Positions 1 through 10,812 are shown, counted from the stretch's first letter. The stretch is DNA of 64,000 nt from Alphaproteobacteria bacterium MarineAlpha5_Bin5 (GCA_002938205.1 PTKZ01000001.1:62001-126000), one strand, 5' to 3'. The notes: generated by a model from the sequence alone, not told the origin. Made by a program: numbers and translations.

Positions 1-45
1 GAAAATAGGCTAATTAATTTATAATTTTCATAAATTAAATATTAT

Positions 46-447
46 ATGCTAAAAATTATAAATAAGGGTGCAAAATCGGATTTGCCTTTTAGTCCTGCTA
101 TTCAAGTAGGAGATTTGGTTTATATTTCAGGTCAAGCATCTGTAGATCATAATACTGGTAAAATAATTAGTGGCACAATAGAAGAGGAGATTTATAAAAC
201 TTTAGATAATGTAAAAAAAATATTAAATTCAATAAATTTAACACCTGATAATATAATTAATGTTAAAGCCTATGTTTCCAAACAAGAAGATATTAAAATT
301 TATAATCAAATATACAAAGATTTTTTTGTTGCTCCCTATCCTACTAGAACAACTATTGTAAATGCTCTTCCAAGTTTTTTGAAATTTGAAATTGATTGTA
401 TAGCATATGCTAAAGAAACACGAAAACAAGCAGTTATTGAATCATAA
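46..447 (+). CDS. RidA/YjgF/UK114 family protein (reactive intermediate deaminase-like)
   Basis: 133 aa ORF; GDLVYISGQASVD and PTRTTIVNALPSFLKFEIDCIAYA match the RidA family pattern. Confidence 0.85.
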   Translation: MLKIINKGAKSDLPFSPAIQVGDLVYISGQASVDHNTGKIISGTIEEEIYKTLDNVKKILNSINLTPDNIINVKAYVSKQEDIKIYNQIYKDFFVAPYPTRTTIVNALPSFLKFEIDCIAYAKETRKQAVIES

Positions 448-451
448 TATG

Positions 452-1564
452 ATTATAGTTTTAACACAATGCTTCCCTCCCAGGATAGGTGGTATTGAAA
501 ATTTAGTTAGCAATTTAGTTTTAAATTTATCAGAACAAGAAAAAATTATAGTTTTTGCAGATCAGTACCATATTTTTAATGATAAAATTTATGATTTATC
601 TGTAAAAGATAAATTTCATGTAAGAAGAATAAGCGGTCTAAAATTTTTCAGAAGAAGAAAAAAAGTAAGAGAACTTGAACCTATTTTAATGTCAAGAGAA
701 GTAAAATGTGTGATTGGAGACACTTGGAAAAGTTTTGAACTTAGTATAGATTTAATTAATAAACAAAACATCCCAACAATTTGTTTAGCTCATGGTAATG
801 AAATTATTTACAAAGATAATAAACATTTTTTAAGAATTAAGGAAACGCTAAATAAATTAAGTGCTATAGTTTGTAATTCTGAATATACTAAAAAATTAAT
901 TAATGATTATCATTTAAACAAACCAATTTTAAAGACAATTTATCCTGGTGCTTGTAATTATTTAAATATTAAAGAAACTCCCGTTCCTAGTGTTGATGGG
1001 GATCCAATACTATTAACTTTAGCTAGATTAGAAAAAAGAAAAGGTCACAAGGAAATAATTTATTCAATAGGTGAATTGATAGATGATTTTCCTAATATCA
1101 AATATATTATAGCGGGTAGTGGACGAGAATTAAAAAATTTAAAAAAGTTAGTTAATGATTTAAATTTAAATAATAATGTTATTTTTGTTGATAATGTTAA
1201 TGACGCTCAAAAAAAATATTTATTTAAAAAAGCAAAGTTAATGATAATGCCAACCTTGGATGACACTTCAAATAGATCTATTGAGGGCTTTGGTATTTCC
1301 TATTTAGAAGCATCTTTTTTTAGGATACCATCTATTGCATCTAATGTTGGAGGAACACCTGAGGCTGTAATAAATAATAAAACAGGAATCATTATTGATG
1401 ATATAAAATTATTACATTCTGCAATAGAGCAGTTATTAATTGATGAGCAAAAAATAAATAAACTAGGTATCAATGCAGAAAAAAGAGCTGTGTCTGATTT
1501 TCTATGGGAAAATGTTGTAAAAAAATACACTTCTCTTATTTATGAATTAAATCATGCTAGGTAA
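452..1564 (+). CDS. Glycosyltransferase family 4/GT1-like
   Basis: ORF track starts at 407, but MIIVLTQCFPPRIGGIENLV at 452 is a typical GT4 N-terminus; LARLEKRKGHKEII and EGFGISYLEA motifs. Confidence 0.8.
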   Translation: MIVLTQCFPPRIGGIENLVSNLVLNLSEQEKIIVFADQYHIFNDKIYDLSVKDKFHVRRISGLKFFRRRKKVRELEPILMSREVKCVIGDTWKSFELSIDLINKQNIPTICLAHGNEIIYKDNKHFLRIKETLNKLSAIVCNSEYTKKLINDYHLNKPILKTIYPGACNYLNIKETPVPSVDGDPILLTLARLEKRKGHKEIIYSIGELIDDFPNIKYIIAGSGRELKNLKKLVNDLNLNNNVIFVDNVNDAQKKYLFKKAKLMIMPTLDDTSNRSIEGFGISYLEASFFRIPSIASNVGGTPEAVINNKTGIIIDDIKLLHSAIEQLLIDEQKINKLGINAEKRAVSDFLWENVVKKYTSLIYELNHAR

Positions 1565-1573
1565 TAATTCATT

Positions 1574-2506
1574 ATGAATATTTTATTTTATACTACTTTT
1601 GCAAATCAGCGAGAGCTTCTCAAATTTATAAAAAAAAAATTTAAAGGTGTTAAAGTATTTACTATTAAAGACAAAGTAAATCTAAAAAAAATTGAGATAG
1701 CTATGGTGTTTAACTTACCTAATAGTTATTTTAAAAAATTGGTAAATTTAAAACTGATATTTTCATTAGGTGCAGGGGTTGATCATATATTAAATTCTCC
1801 AAATTATAATAATAAAATACCGATTATAAGAATGAAAGATCCGAATATGAGAAAAAGAATGTTTAATCACACACTGTCACAAATTTTATATTATCAACTT
1901 AAACTTCAAGTATATCAGGAGTCTCAAAGAAAAAAAGTATGGCTTAAAGAGCAAGATACATTATTAAATAATCAATTAACTATAGGAATATTAGGAGTTG
2001 GTTATTTAGGCAGTTTTATTGGAATCCAATTACATCGATTAGGTTATAATGTATTAGGATTTAAAAATTCTTCCTCTAATTTAAAAGTTCCGTTCAAATT
2101 ATTTAGGGGAAATCAAATTAATAATTTTATAAGTCAATGCGATATATTAATATCTATATTACCCTCTACTCAAAAAACAATAGATATAATCAATAAAAAT
2201 TTTTTAAAAATTATGAAAAAAAAATCACTATTAATTAATATTGGAAGAGGCTTGTCTCTCAATGAGGAAGATTTAATTAACCATTTAAAATTAAATTCTA
2301 ATTTTTATGCTTCTTTAGATGTTTTCAAAAATGAACCAATTAATAAAAATCATAAGTTTTGGTCTCATCCAAATATTACAATTACCCCTCATATTGCATC
2401 TATTACTGATATAGAGTCTTCTATAGAATATATGTATAAAAATTATTTAAAATTTAAAAAAAATGGTAAAATTAAAAGCGATGTTAATATTAAAAAGGGC
2501 TATTAG
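1574..2506 (+). CDS. D-2-hydroxyacid dehydrogenase (glyoxylate/hydroxypyruvate reductase A-like)
   Basis: GILGVGYLGS NAD-binding motif, LINIGRG, SLDVFKNEPI, HPNITITPHIAS. Confidence 0.8.
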   Translation: MNILFYTTFANQRELLKFIKKKFKGVKVFTIKDKVNLKKIEIAMVFNLPNSYFKKLVNLKLIFSLGAGVDHILNSPNYNNKIPIIRMKDPNMRKRMFNHTLSQILYYQLKLQVYQESQRKKVWLKEQDTLLNNQLTIGILGVGYLGSFIGIQLHRLGYNVLGFKNSSSNLKVPFKLFRGNQINNFISQCDILISILPSTQKTIDIINKNFLKIMKKKSLLINIGRGLSLNEEDLINHLKLNSNFYASLDVFKNEPINKNHKFWSHPNITITPHIASITDIESSIEYMYKNYLKFKKNGKIKSDVNIKKGY

Positions 2507-3684
2507 TTTTTACTAAAAAAATTTTCTATTATTTTAAAATAAATATTATGAAGTTCTTCAATATCTTTGAGATAAACAAATTCATCAACTTTATGTAGCG
2601 TCTGATTACGGATACCTAATTCAGCTACTTCACAATAATCTTTAATAAAACGTGCATCAGAAGTACCGCCGTCAGTTGCAAATTCTGGTTCGTTATTTTG
2701 ACCAGTTACTTCAGTAATTGATTTTGTCATTAACTTTGTTAATTCACCTTGTTTATTAATAAAAGACTCAGCATTCGCATCTACTGTAAAAGTACAACGA
2801 GCTTTATTATCTTTATTAAAAATACCATTAATCTGATTTTGCATCCATTCAGTCAAGCTGTGACTTGTGTAAATATCATTAAATCTAATATTTACAGTAG
2901 CTTTAGCAATTTCTGGAATTACATTCATAGCAGGATTATCTATGTCAATTGTAGCTATTTGAACTGAAGTAGGTAAAAAATTACTGTTTCCTTGGTCTAA
3001 AGGTTTTGAAATTATATTATTTAATAACTTTGTTAAATAATGAGCAGCATTTTCAGCTCTATGCGCATTCGCTGTATGACCTTGTACTCCTTTTACAACA
3101 AGAAAAAAACTGATAGACCCTCTTCTGCCGATTTTAATTTTATCACCTATATTTTTGTTTGATGTAGGTTCTCCAACAATACAATGATCAAAAAAAATAT
3201 TATTTTTTTTTGTCCATTCCATTATTTTTGTTGTGCCATTTATCGCTAGTTTTTCTTCATCACCTGTAATTATAAAAGATATTTTTCCATTAAAATTATT
3301 ATTATTTTTAATTAAAAATTTATGTGTGGCAGATATAAAACAAGCAATATTGCTTTTCATATCTTCTGATCCTCTACCATATAATTTATTATCTTCTATT
3401 GTTGCTGAAAATGGAGGATATTTCCAAGAGTCTTCATTTCCTGGAGGAACTACATCTGTATGACCAGCAAAAGCTAAATGTTTTCCATCTGAGCCAATAG
3501 TTGCAAAAAGATTATCAACGTCATAAGAATTTTTATCTGAGAAAGGTAAGCGAGTACATTTAAAGCCTAAATAACTTAAATGTTCTTGCACAATATCAAG
3601 AGCACCCGCATCTTCTGGAGTTATACTCGGGCATTTAACTAATGATTGCGTTAAGCAAATTGGATCAAAATTTAAATCAGTCAT
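2503..3684 (-). CDS. dapE: Succinyl-diaminopimelate desuccinylase
   Basis: M20 peptidase motifs (FAGHTDVVPPG, YGRGSEDMKS, GRRGSISF); adjacent to dapD. Confidence 0.93.
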   Translation of the reverse strand: MTDLNFDPICLTQSLVKCPSITPEDAGALDIVQEHLSYLGFKCTRLPFSDKNSYDVDNLFATIGSDGKHLAFAGHTDVVPPGNEDSWKYPPFSATIEDNKLYGRGSEDMKSNIACFISATHKFLIKNNNNFNGKISFIITGDEEKLAINGTTKIMEWTKKNNIFFDHCIVGEPTSNKNIGDKIKIGRRGSISFFLVVKGVQGHTANAHRAENAAHYLTKLLNNIISKPLDQGNSNFLPTSVQIATIDIDNPAMNVIPEIAKATVNIRFNDIYTSHSLTEWMQNQINGIFNKDNKARCTFTVDANAESFINKQGELTKLMTKSITEVTGQNNEPEFATDGGTSDARFIKDYCEVAELGIRNQTLHKVDEFVYLKDIEELHNIYFKIIENFFSKN

Positions 3685-4514
3685 TAATCGCGCAACAAAT
3701 CATTAATAGATGTTTTCGATCTTGTTTTTTCATCTACTTGTTTAATAATAACGGCACAATTTAATGAAGGAGCACTTGGATTGTTTTTATCTGGCAATGA
3801 ACCAGGCACAACAACTGAATAAGGTGGTATTTTGCCATAAGTGATAACACCAGTTTTTCTATTAACAATTTTTGTTGATTGTCCTATGTACATACCCATA
3901 CTGATTACAGAACCTTCACCTACAATCACTCCTTCTACAACCTCTGACATTGCTCCTAGAAATACATTATTTTCAATTATAGTAGGAAGAGCTTGAGCAG
4001 GTTCTAATACTCCACCAACTCCACTTCCTGCAGAAATATGGCAGTTTTCTCCAATTTGACAGCAAGATCCTGCCCTTGAAAAAGTATCCATCATAGTTCC
4101 AGATCCAACATATGCACCAATATTAATAAAGCATGGCATTAAAACAACATTTTTTGCGATATAAGATCCTTTCCTTACAGGAGAATTAGGCACCATTCTA
4201 AATCCAGCATTTTCAAAATCATCCTTTGTCCAACCTGCCGTTTTTCCTTTAATTAGATGCGACTTGTCATACCAAGAACTGTAGGGCCCTGATAAAGTTT
4301 CCATCCCATGTATTCTAAAGCTTAGCATAATTGCTTTTTTAATATATTGATGTGTGTACCATTCATTATTAATTTTTTCTGCTACACGGATATTTCCCTT
4401 ATCTAAATCTTCAATAATTTGATTTATTGCATTGATTATAAATTCATCAGATGTTTGGCTAATTTCCTCTCTTTTTTCCCAACTATCGTTAATAATTTTT
4501 TCTAATTCTCTCAT
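3684..4514 (-). CDS. dapD: 2,3,4,5-tetrahydropyridine-2,6-dicarboxylate N-succinyltransferase
   Basis: Hexapeptide-repeat protein; RKGSYIAKNVVLMPCFINIGAYVG typical of DapD. Confidence 0.95.
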   Translation of the reverse strand: MRELEKIINDSWEKREEISQTSDEFIINAINQIIEDLDKGNIRVAEKINNEWYTHQYIKKAIMLSFRIHGMETLSGPYSSWYDKSHLIKGKTAGWTKDDFENAGFRMVPNSPVRKGSYIAKNVVLMPCFINIGAYVGSGTMMDTFSRAGSCCQIGENCHISAGSGVGGVLEPAQALPTIIENNVFLGAMSEVVEGVIVGEGSVISMGMYIGQSTKIVNRKTGVITYGKIPPYSVVVPGSLPDKNNPSAPSLNCAVIIKQVDEKTRSKTSINDLLRD

Positions 4515-5212
4515 ATATTTCCCTTGTTAACTTTTTCTAAAAAAAAAAGCAAATTACTAGTTTTATAATCTAAATATTTTTTTGAAGCATTGATATCATC
4601 ACTAAAATTTTCATATCCTGCATCAATCCATACTGAAGTAAATCCTACTTTTTTAGCTGGAACCAAATTTTTTGCAATATCATCAAACATAACGGATGAA
4701 TTAGGGTTTAAGTTATATTTTTTTATAATGTTTTGGTAGGGTTTAATTTCAGGTTTTGGAATGTAATTAGCCATTTTTATGTCAAATATTTCATCAAAAA
4801 AATTCGATAAATTTAATCTATTTAAAATATCTAAAGTATGCTGCATATTAGCATTAGTATAAATAATTTTTTTCCCTTTTAATTCTTGTAATTGTTTATT
4901 AAGCTTAACGTTAGCATCAACTATTGAATAATCAAGTTTATGAACTTCAGATAAAAAAAAATCTGGATCAATGCCATGATTATCCATCATACCTCTTAAA
5001 GTTGTTCCATGCTCTTTATAGTATTTTCGCTGAATTTTTTTTGCCTCCTCAATATTGATATCTAGATGTTTCGAGACAAATTTTCCCATTAGTTGATGAA
5101 CTTGTTGAAATATTCCGCTATCTGCAGAATATAAAGTATTATCAAGGTCAAAAATCCACGTATCTATTTTATCTTTTAAATTATCCATATTAAGAAAAAA
5201 TTTGTGTTCCAA
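4511..5212 (-). CDS. HAD-family pyrimidine 5'-nucleotidase
   Basis: WIFDLDNTLYS, GKKIIYTNA, VMFDDIAKNL motifs. Confidence 0.85.
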   Translation of the reverse strand: MEHKFFLNMDNLKDKIDTWIFDLDNTLYSADSGIFQQVHQLMGKFVSKHLDINIEEAKKIQRKYYKEHGTTLRGMMDNHGIDPDFFLSEVHKLDYSIVDANVKLNKQLQELKGKKIIYTNANMQHTLDILNRLNLSNFFDEIFDIKMANYIPKPEIKPYQNIIKKYNLNPNSSVMFDDIAKNLVPAKKVGFTSVWIDAGYENFSDDINASKKYLDYKTSNLLFFLEKVNKGNI

Positions 5213-6101
5213 TACCGTGTTCAGTAAATAATTCTAAAATCAAAGCATGAGGAATTCTACCATCTAAAATAGTTGATTTTTTAACGCCTTTTTTCATTGA
5301 ATCTATGCAAGTTAATATTTTAGGTTTCATTCCACCTAAAACAAAATCTTGCTTAACAATTTTTTTCGCATCATTTAAGCTCAATGATGATATTAATTTA
5401 TCATTTTCATCTAAAATTCCAGCCACATCAGTTAATAAAAGAAGTTTGCTAGCTTTAATAGTTCCAGCAATAAATCCAGCTACAGTATCAGCATTGATAT
5501 TATAACTATTGTTTTGAGCATCAATGCCCAAAGGCGCTATAACAGGTATTTCACCTTTATTAATGTGATTCATTATAAGATCATTCTTAACATTTGTAGG
5601 TTGACCTACAAATCCAATATCAACAATTTTTTCAATGTTTGAATCAGAATCTTTTATTTGCACATTTAATTTTTTAGCATTTATAAGATTGTCCCGATTC
5701 CCAGCTAAACTAATAGCTTTGCCTCCTGAGCTGTTAATTGAATCAACAATTTCTTTATTTATATCTTTTGCCAGAACTTCTTCAACAATTTTTACTGTAT
5801 CTTTATCTGTCACTCTTAAACCATCAACAAATCTAGATTTAATATTTTTTAATTTTAATCTTTCTCCAATTTGTGGTCCTCCACCGTGAACAATAATAGG
5901 ATGTATGCCAACTTCTTTGATTAAACCAATATCTTTAGAAAAACTTTTAGATAATTTAGGATTACCCATTGCGTGTCCACCATATTTAATAACAACAATA
6001 TCTCCACTATGCTGTCTTATATAAGGTAGTGCCTCTACTAGCGTTGATGCCTTATGAATAAAATAAGCTTGATCACTTTCTGATAAAAAATCAAATTTCA
6101 T
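5190..6101 (-). CDS. argB: Acetylglutamate kinase
   Basis: VIKYGGHAM, PIIVHGGGPQIG, LLTDVAGILDE; likely start MKFDFLSESDQ at 6101, ORF track extends to 6164. Confidence 0.94.
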   Translation of the reverse strand: MKFDFLSESDQAYFIHKASTLVEALPYIRQHSGDIVVIKYGGHAMGNPKLSKSFSKDIGLIKEVGIHPIIVHGGGPQIGERLKLKNIKSRFVDGLRVTDKDTVKIVEEVLAKDINKEIVDSINSSGGKAISLAGNRDNLINAKKLNVQIKDSDSNIEKIVDIGFVGQPTNVKNDLIMNHINKGEIPVIAPLGIDAQNNSYNINADTVAGFIAGTIKASKLLLLTDVAGILDENDKLISSLSLNDAKKIVKQDFVLGGMKPKILTCIDSMKKGVKKSTILDGRIPHALILELFTEHGIGTQIFS

Positions 6102-6765
6102 ATTTTTGTGATAGTTGAAATATAACTTTCTGTACATCAACAATTCCTTGTATTTTTTTTGCACTAGTAAAGAAAGTTTTAAAAAAAAATTTAGAGTATG
6201 ACTTCATAAGACTAAGTATAGATTTGTTTAAAAGTTCCAGATGTGATTTTGGGCATTTATCCGTTTTTGTAAAAATAATAGAAAAAGATTTATTAGATTC
6301 ACTTAAAAGATCAAACATATCAATATCTAAGTTTTTTAGACCAACTTTAGAATCAATTAAAACAAAAGCATGTCTCATATTTGTTCGATTTTTAACATAA
6401 TTTTCAATTAGATTACTAAGATTTTCACGCATTACTTTTGATACTTTTGCAAATCCATACCCAGGCAAATCAGCAATATTTAAAGATTTATTAATTTCAA
6501 AAATATTTATTGATTGAGTTCTTCCTGGAGTTTTGCTTGTTTTAGCAAGGTTTTTTGATTTTGTAATAGCATTAATAATACTTGATTTCCCAACATTTGA
6601 ACGTCCAATAAAGCAGAACTCAATTAAATCATTCGATGAAGAAATTGCACTCAAAGAATTGAATGAACCCTTATAAGTATTTGAATTAAAGAAAAGATTT
6701 AAACGTTTGTTACCCTTACTCATTTTTAGCAAGAATTTTTCTTTGAATAACCCATTGCTGAGCAA
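6091..6765 (-). CDS. engB: Ribosome biogenesis GTP-binding protein YihA/EngB
   Basis: GRSNVGKSSIINAI, TPGRTQSINIFE, DLPGYGFAKV, TKTDK. Confidence 0.93.
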   Translation of the reverse strand: MLSNGLFKEKFLLKMSKGNKRLNLFFNSNTYKGSFNSLSAISSSNDLIEFCFIGRSNVGKSSIINAITKSKNLAKTSKTPGRTQSINIFEINKSLNIADLPGYGFAKVSKVMRENLSNLIENYVKNRTNMRHAFVLIDSKVGLKNLDIDMFDLLSESNKSFSIIFTKTDKCPKSHLELLNKSILSLMKSYSKFFFKTFFTSAKKIQGIVDVQKVIFQLSQKYEI

Positions 6766-8443
6766 TTGATAATATGTTGTTAACTGACCAGTATAAAACT
6801 AGACCTGCGGCAAATCCAGCTAAAACAAAAGTAAATACAAAAGGAAGGAGAGCAAATATTTTAGCTTGAGTTGGATCAGCTGGGGCCGGATTTAGTTTTT
6901 GTTGAAGCCACATAGTAAATCCCATAAATATTGGTAGTATGCCGATATTAATTATTGATAAAATTGCAGGTACATCCCATTTCACAATTCCAAAGAGTGT
7001 CATAATTCCTAATGGATCTGGTGCTGATAAATCATGAATCCATCCATAAAATGGTGCATGATACATTTCAATAGTTACAAAAAGTACTTTGTACAATGAA
7101 AAGAAGATCGGTATTTGGACCAATATAGGCAAACATCCTGCAACTGGATTAGCTCCCTCACGTTTGTATAAGGCCATTAATTCTTGTTGCATTTTTTGAC
7201 GATCATTAGGATAGGTTTCTTTTAATCTTTGCATTTCCGGTTGCAGTTTCTTCATCTTTGCCATTGATTTAAATGAAGCTTGCGCAAGAGGGAAAAGTAT
7301 AAGGCGCATCAATATTGTAAATGCGATAATAGCTAAACCGAAATTACCTACATAACTATAAAACCAATTTATTGCATATGAAATTGGTTTTGTAAGAAAA
7401 CTAAACCAACCCCAATCAATAGCATCTGTGAAACGTGGTATTGATAAATTTTCTGAATATTTTTTTAAAATATCTAAATTTTTTGCTCCTGCAAATAATT
7501 TACCTTTGTAAATAATTGATTCACCCTTATTAATTTTAAATATTTGACCTACATAGCCCGCACGATAGTTATCCCTTCCGTTATTTCCATGTCGATAATT
7601 GACATTTATTGGTTGATCTGGATCAGGTATTAATACTGACATCCAATATTTATCAGTAAAACCTAACCAGCCACCTTGACCTTTTATATTACAATAAGAA
7701 TCTTTTACTTGTAATGAACTTGAGCAATCATCAACTAAATCATCATATTGTTTTTCTAAAAGCTCATCATTTAAAAGACTGATTAATCCTTCATGTAAAA
7801 TAAAAAAATTAATTGTTTTGGGTGTATTTATTCTTTTAATAAGTCTGTATGGATAAACCTCTATATTTGAATTACTATTATTTACAATTTCTTGATTTAT
7901 TGAAAACATGTAATCTTTATCAATACTAAAGTTTAATAAAAATGTTATATTGCTATCATTCGTCCATTGCAATGTAACAGGATTACTTGGAGTCAATGTT
8001 GATGAATTTGTTGACCATTTTGTATTTAGGTCTGGAAATTTAATATTATTTCCTTCAATTTCTTTCCATCCGAATTCTATATAGTAGGGATTTGAAGTAC
8101 CATCAGGTAATAAAAGTTCTATATTATTAGAATTTTCCTCTAAACTAATTTTATATTTTGATAGATTTAGATTATCTAAAACAGCACCCGTTAAATTTAT
8201 AGATCCTGTTAATGATGGATTTTCAATTGTAATTCTTTCGCTTTTTGTGAGTACTTCTTCTTTAGGTTTTATCACTTCTAAATTTGAAGCTTTATTTCCA
8301 TCTATAGAAGTTGCAGGAGCAAGAATTTCTTTATCCAAATCTTGAGTTCTTTCTATTGGTTGTGTAGGGAATAGTACTTGAAAAAATACAATTATTACTA
8401 TGGAAATTCCTATAGCTAAAAATAAATTTTTTTGCTCATTCAT
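6716..8443 (-). CDS. yidC: Membrane protein insertase YidC
   Basis: MNEQKNLFLAIGISIVIIVFFQ N-terminus; conserved GWFSFLTKPISYAINWFYSYVGNFGLAIIAFTILMRLILFPL; adjacent to yidD/rnpA. Confidence 0.96.
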   Translation of the reverse strand: MNEQKNLFLAIGISIVIIVFFQVLFPTQPIERTQDLDKEILAPATSIDGNKASNLEVIKPKEEVLTKSERITIENPSLTGSINLTGAVLDNLNLSKYKISLEENSNNIELLLPDGTSNPYYIEFGWKEIEGNNIKFPDLNTKWSTNSSTLTPSNPVTLQWTNDSNITFLLNFSIDKDYMFSINQEIVNNSNSNIEVYPYRLIKRINTPKTINFFILHEGLISLLNDELLEKQYDDLVDDCSSSLQVKDSYCNIKGQGGWLGFTDKYWMSVLIPDPDQPINVNYRHGNNGRDNYRAGYVGQIFKINKGESIIYKGKLFAGAKNLDILKKYSENLSIPRFTDAIDWGWFSFLTKPISYAINWFYSYVGNFGLAIIAFTILMRLILFPLAQASFKSMAKMKKLQPEMQRLKETYPNDRQKMQQELMALYKREGANPVAGCLPILVQIPIFFSLYKVLFVTIEMYHAPFYGWIHDLSAPDPLGIMTLFGIVKWDVPAILSIINIGILPIFMGFTMWLQQKLNPAPADPTQAKIFALLPFVFTFVLAGFAAGLVLYWSVNNILSIAQQWVIQRKILAKNE

Positions 8444-8693
8444 TTTTATTTTTTCCGTATTTTAAAGATATTGGATCATAACCATGTCCTCCCCATGGAT
8501 GACATTTTAATATTCTTTTTATAGAAAAATAAAATCCTTTTAGTAAACCAAATCTTTTGATTGACTCAATTGCGTATTCTGAACAAGTTGGTAGATAACG
8601 ACAATTAGAGCCTAATAAAGGCGAAATAATTAGCTGATAAAATTTAATGAAAATTATGAATGGAAGTGCAATAAATTTATTTATCATTAACAT
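8436..8693 (-). CDS. yidD: Membrane protein insertion efficiency factor YidD
   Basis: YQLIISPLLGSNCRYLPTCSEYAIESIKRFG...HPWGGHGYDP. Confidence 0.94.
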   Translation of the reverse strand: MLMINKFIALPFIIFIKFYQLIISPLLGSNCRYLPTCSEYAIESIKRFGLLKGFYFSIKRILKCHPWGGHGYDPISLKYGKNKNE

Positions 8694-9009
8694 ACCTTTC
8701 TAACTCTAATAATAAATTATCAAATTTAGTCTCTAAAATTGAAGATTTTGCTATTAGCACATAATAAGAATTTATTTTACCATTATTAAGAATTTTTTTT
8801 GCCAGTTCTCTCATAATTCTTTTTGCTTTATTACGTTTAACAGCATTACCAATTTTTTTAGTAGCTGTGTAGCCTACACCTATGTCACCATTAAGATTTT
8901 GTTTATGCAATATTTGAAGATTGAAATTCTTTCCTCTAACAAATAAACCATTCTCACGTACAAATACAAAGGTACTTCTTTTTGTTATTGTAAAAATATT
9001 ATGGGCCAT
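8677..9009 (-). CDS. rnpA: Ribonuclease P protein component
   Basis: KIGNAVKRNKAKRIMRE RnpA signature; between rpmH and yidD. Confidence 0.93.
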   Translation of the reverse strand: MAHNIFTITKRSTFVFVRENGLFVRGKNFNLQILHKQNLNGDIGVGYTATKKIGNAVKRNKAKRIMRELAKKILNNGKINSYYVLIAKSSILETKFDNLLLELERYVNDK

Positions 9010-9018
9010 ATGGCCTTA

Positions 9019-9153
9019 TTAAGCGCTTAATTGAGCTCTTCCTTTAGCACGACGTCGATTGATGATATGACGACCAGCTTTAGTTGCCATTCTAGCCCTA
9101 AATCCATGCCTTCGTTTTCTAATCAACTTACTTGGTTGGTATGTTCTTTTCAT
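9019..9153 (-). CDS. rpmH: 50S ribosomal protein L34
   Basis: Below the ORF track length cutoff; reverse-strand translation is [44 protein letters not shown] (44 aa). Confidence 0.97.
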   Translation of the reverse strand: MKRTYQPSKLIRKRRHGFRARMATKAGRHIINRRRAKGRAQLSA

Positions 9154-9369
9154 AGTTAATTTTTTTGCCCTATTACGAACTGATTATAAATAAGTCAATC
9201 AGTTACTAATAAAAATATGAAAATAATAATAAATAAACAATAATTAATATGAATTTCTAGGCAGTATAAGGAAAATTAAATATATGGATTAATAAATGGA
9301 ATCTACCCTAATAAATTTTTATGAACTTTTAATCTTTAGAATTTAGTAAAAGCAATGGATTTATATTGG

Positions 9370-9975
9370 CTAAGGTATTAACCAATTAAAACTAATTTTA
9401 TTTTTTTTAATATTAATTTTTAATCTTCTATGTCCTGATGCTGCCAAATATAGCCATTCAATTGTTTTAATATTATTTTGAACAACAGTAAAATTATTAA
9501 AACCTTTTTCACTTTCATCCTTACAAGGATCTACACCTTTTAAATGTACAGGCAAACTATCCTTAGGAAATTCCGAAAGAGAACTTGGTGGATTTATAGC
9601 TAAATAGCATTTACGACTTGATAATGAAGTTTTCGCCCAAATTTTTTTTGTAACTTCATTTTGATTATTTATTTTTGTAATTGTTTGAATTTTTAATTGT
9701 ATTTTTAACTTTGGATCATAAAAAACAAAACAAGTATTATTATTATATTGAATTTCTTTAATTTTAGGTGAACGAAAATCAGTATGAAAATTAATTATTA
9801 AATTTATATCATCAAAATTTCGAAGTACTACTATTCTTGAATTTGGAATATTTTCTATATTGTTGCTTGTAAAAATAGGAGTATGAAATGGATGACTTCT
9901 ATCTTTTACACCTAAAACTAACAATTCTTTTATATTATCAAAAATTAATTTAGGATTTTCATTAAGAAAGGTCAT
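9370..9975 (-). CDS. Pyridoxamine 5'-phosphate oxidase-like flavin-binding protein
   Basis: RIVVLRNFD...FHTDFRSPKIKEIQ and WLYLAASGHRRLKI resemble the PNPOx-like family. Confidence 0.7.
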   Translation of the reverse strand: MTFLNENPKLIFDNIKELLVLGVKDRSHPFHTPIFTSNNIENIPNSRIVVLRNFDDINLIINFHTDFRSPKIKEIQYNNNTCFVFYDPKLKIQLKIQTITKINNQNEVTKKIWAKTSLSSRKCYLAINPPSSLSEFPKDSLPVHLKGVDPCKDESEKGFNNFTVVQNNIKTIEWLYLAASGHRRLKINIKKNKISFNWLIP

Positions 9976-10017
9976 ATATTAATACAACTATATAGCTTAA
10001 AAATTATTTAATAAAAA

Positions 10018-10812
10018 ATGTTTAGTTATTCAATAAATAAACTTTTAAATAAATCTTCAATCAAATTTTTATTTGATATTTTTGAAAGAGACCAAAAAGA
10101 GATAAAGTTAGTTGGAGGATGTGTAAGGGATGCAATCTTATCAAGAGAAACAAAAGATTTAGATATAGCGGCAAGATGTGAGCCAAATGAAATAATTGCA
10201 GTTTTAAATAAACATGAGATTGAATTTGAGGATTATGCTTATCAATATGGATCAATTATTGTTTATATAGAGGATGAAAAAATTCAAATTACCTCTTTGC
10301 GTGAAGATATTAATCAAGTTGGTCGTCATACAAATATAATTTACACAAATAATTGGAAAAAAGATTCTTTACGTAGGGATTTTACTATGAACGCTCTATA
10401 TTTATCTGCAGAAGGAGATATTGAAGATTATTATAATGGACAACAAGATATAGAGGAAAAAAGAATAAGTTTCATAGGAAATATTGAAGAAAGTCTGCAA
10501 GAAGATTATTTGCGTATTTATAGGTATTTTAGATTCTTAGGACTTTTTGATGAATTAAATATTTTAAATGAATATGAAAAAATTCTTAATGAGCATACTC
10601 TTCATTCATTTAATTATTTATCAAATGAAATTATTAGACAGGAAATTTTAAAAATGTTTAATATGCCTTATCCCTTAAATTGCTTTTACCAATCCCATCA
10701 AACACAACTAAAATTTAAGTGGATAGAAATTGTAAAAGAACATTTTATAAAAACTAATTACGAACTAGGTCTTAATAAGTGTCTTAATAAAATTGATAAT
10801 ATAATAAATTAA
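10018..10812 (+). CDS. CCA tRNA nucleotidyltransferase/poly(A) polymerase-type protein, short form
   Basis: LVGGCVRDAILSRETKDLDIAA, SLREDINQVGRHT, RDFTMNALYLS motifs; only 264 aa. Confidence 0.88.
   Translation: MFSYSINKLLNKSSIKFLFDIFERDQKEIKLVGGCVRDAILSRETKDLDIAARCEPNEIIAVLNKHEIEFEDYAYQYGSIIVYIEDEKIQITSLREDINQVGRHTNIIYTNNWKKDSLRRDFTMNALYLSAEGDIEDYYNGQQDIEEKRISFIGNIEESLQEDYLRIYRYFRFLGLFDELNILNEYEKILNEHTLHSFNYLSNEIIRQEILKMFNMPYPLNCFYQSHQTQLKFKWIEIVKEHFIKTNYELGLNKCLNKIDNIIN

Noticed and set aside
238-429. Antisense ORF opposite ridA
   Set aside because: AT-rich chance ORF overlapping a clear conserved CDS.
9154-9369. Possible replication origin next to rpmH
   Set aside because: No clear DnaA-box cluster and no dnaA nearby; rpmH-rnpA-yidC order alone is not evidence.
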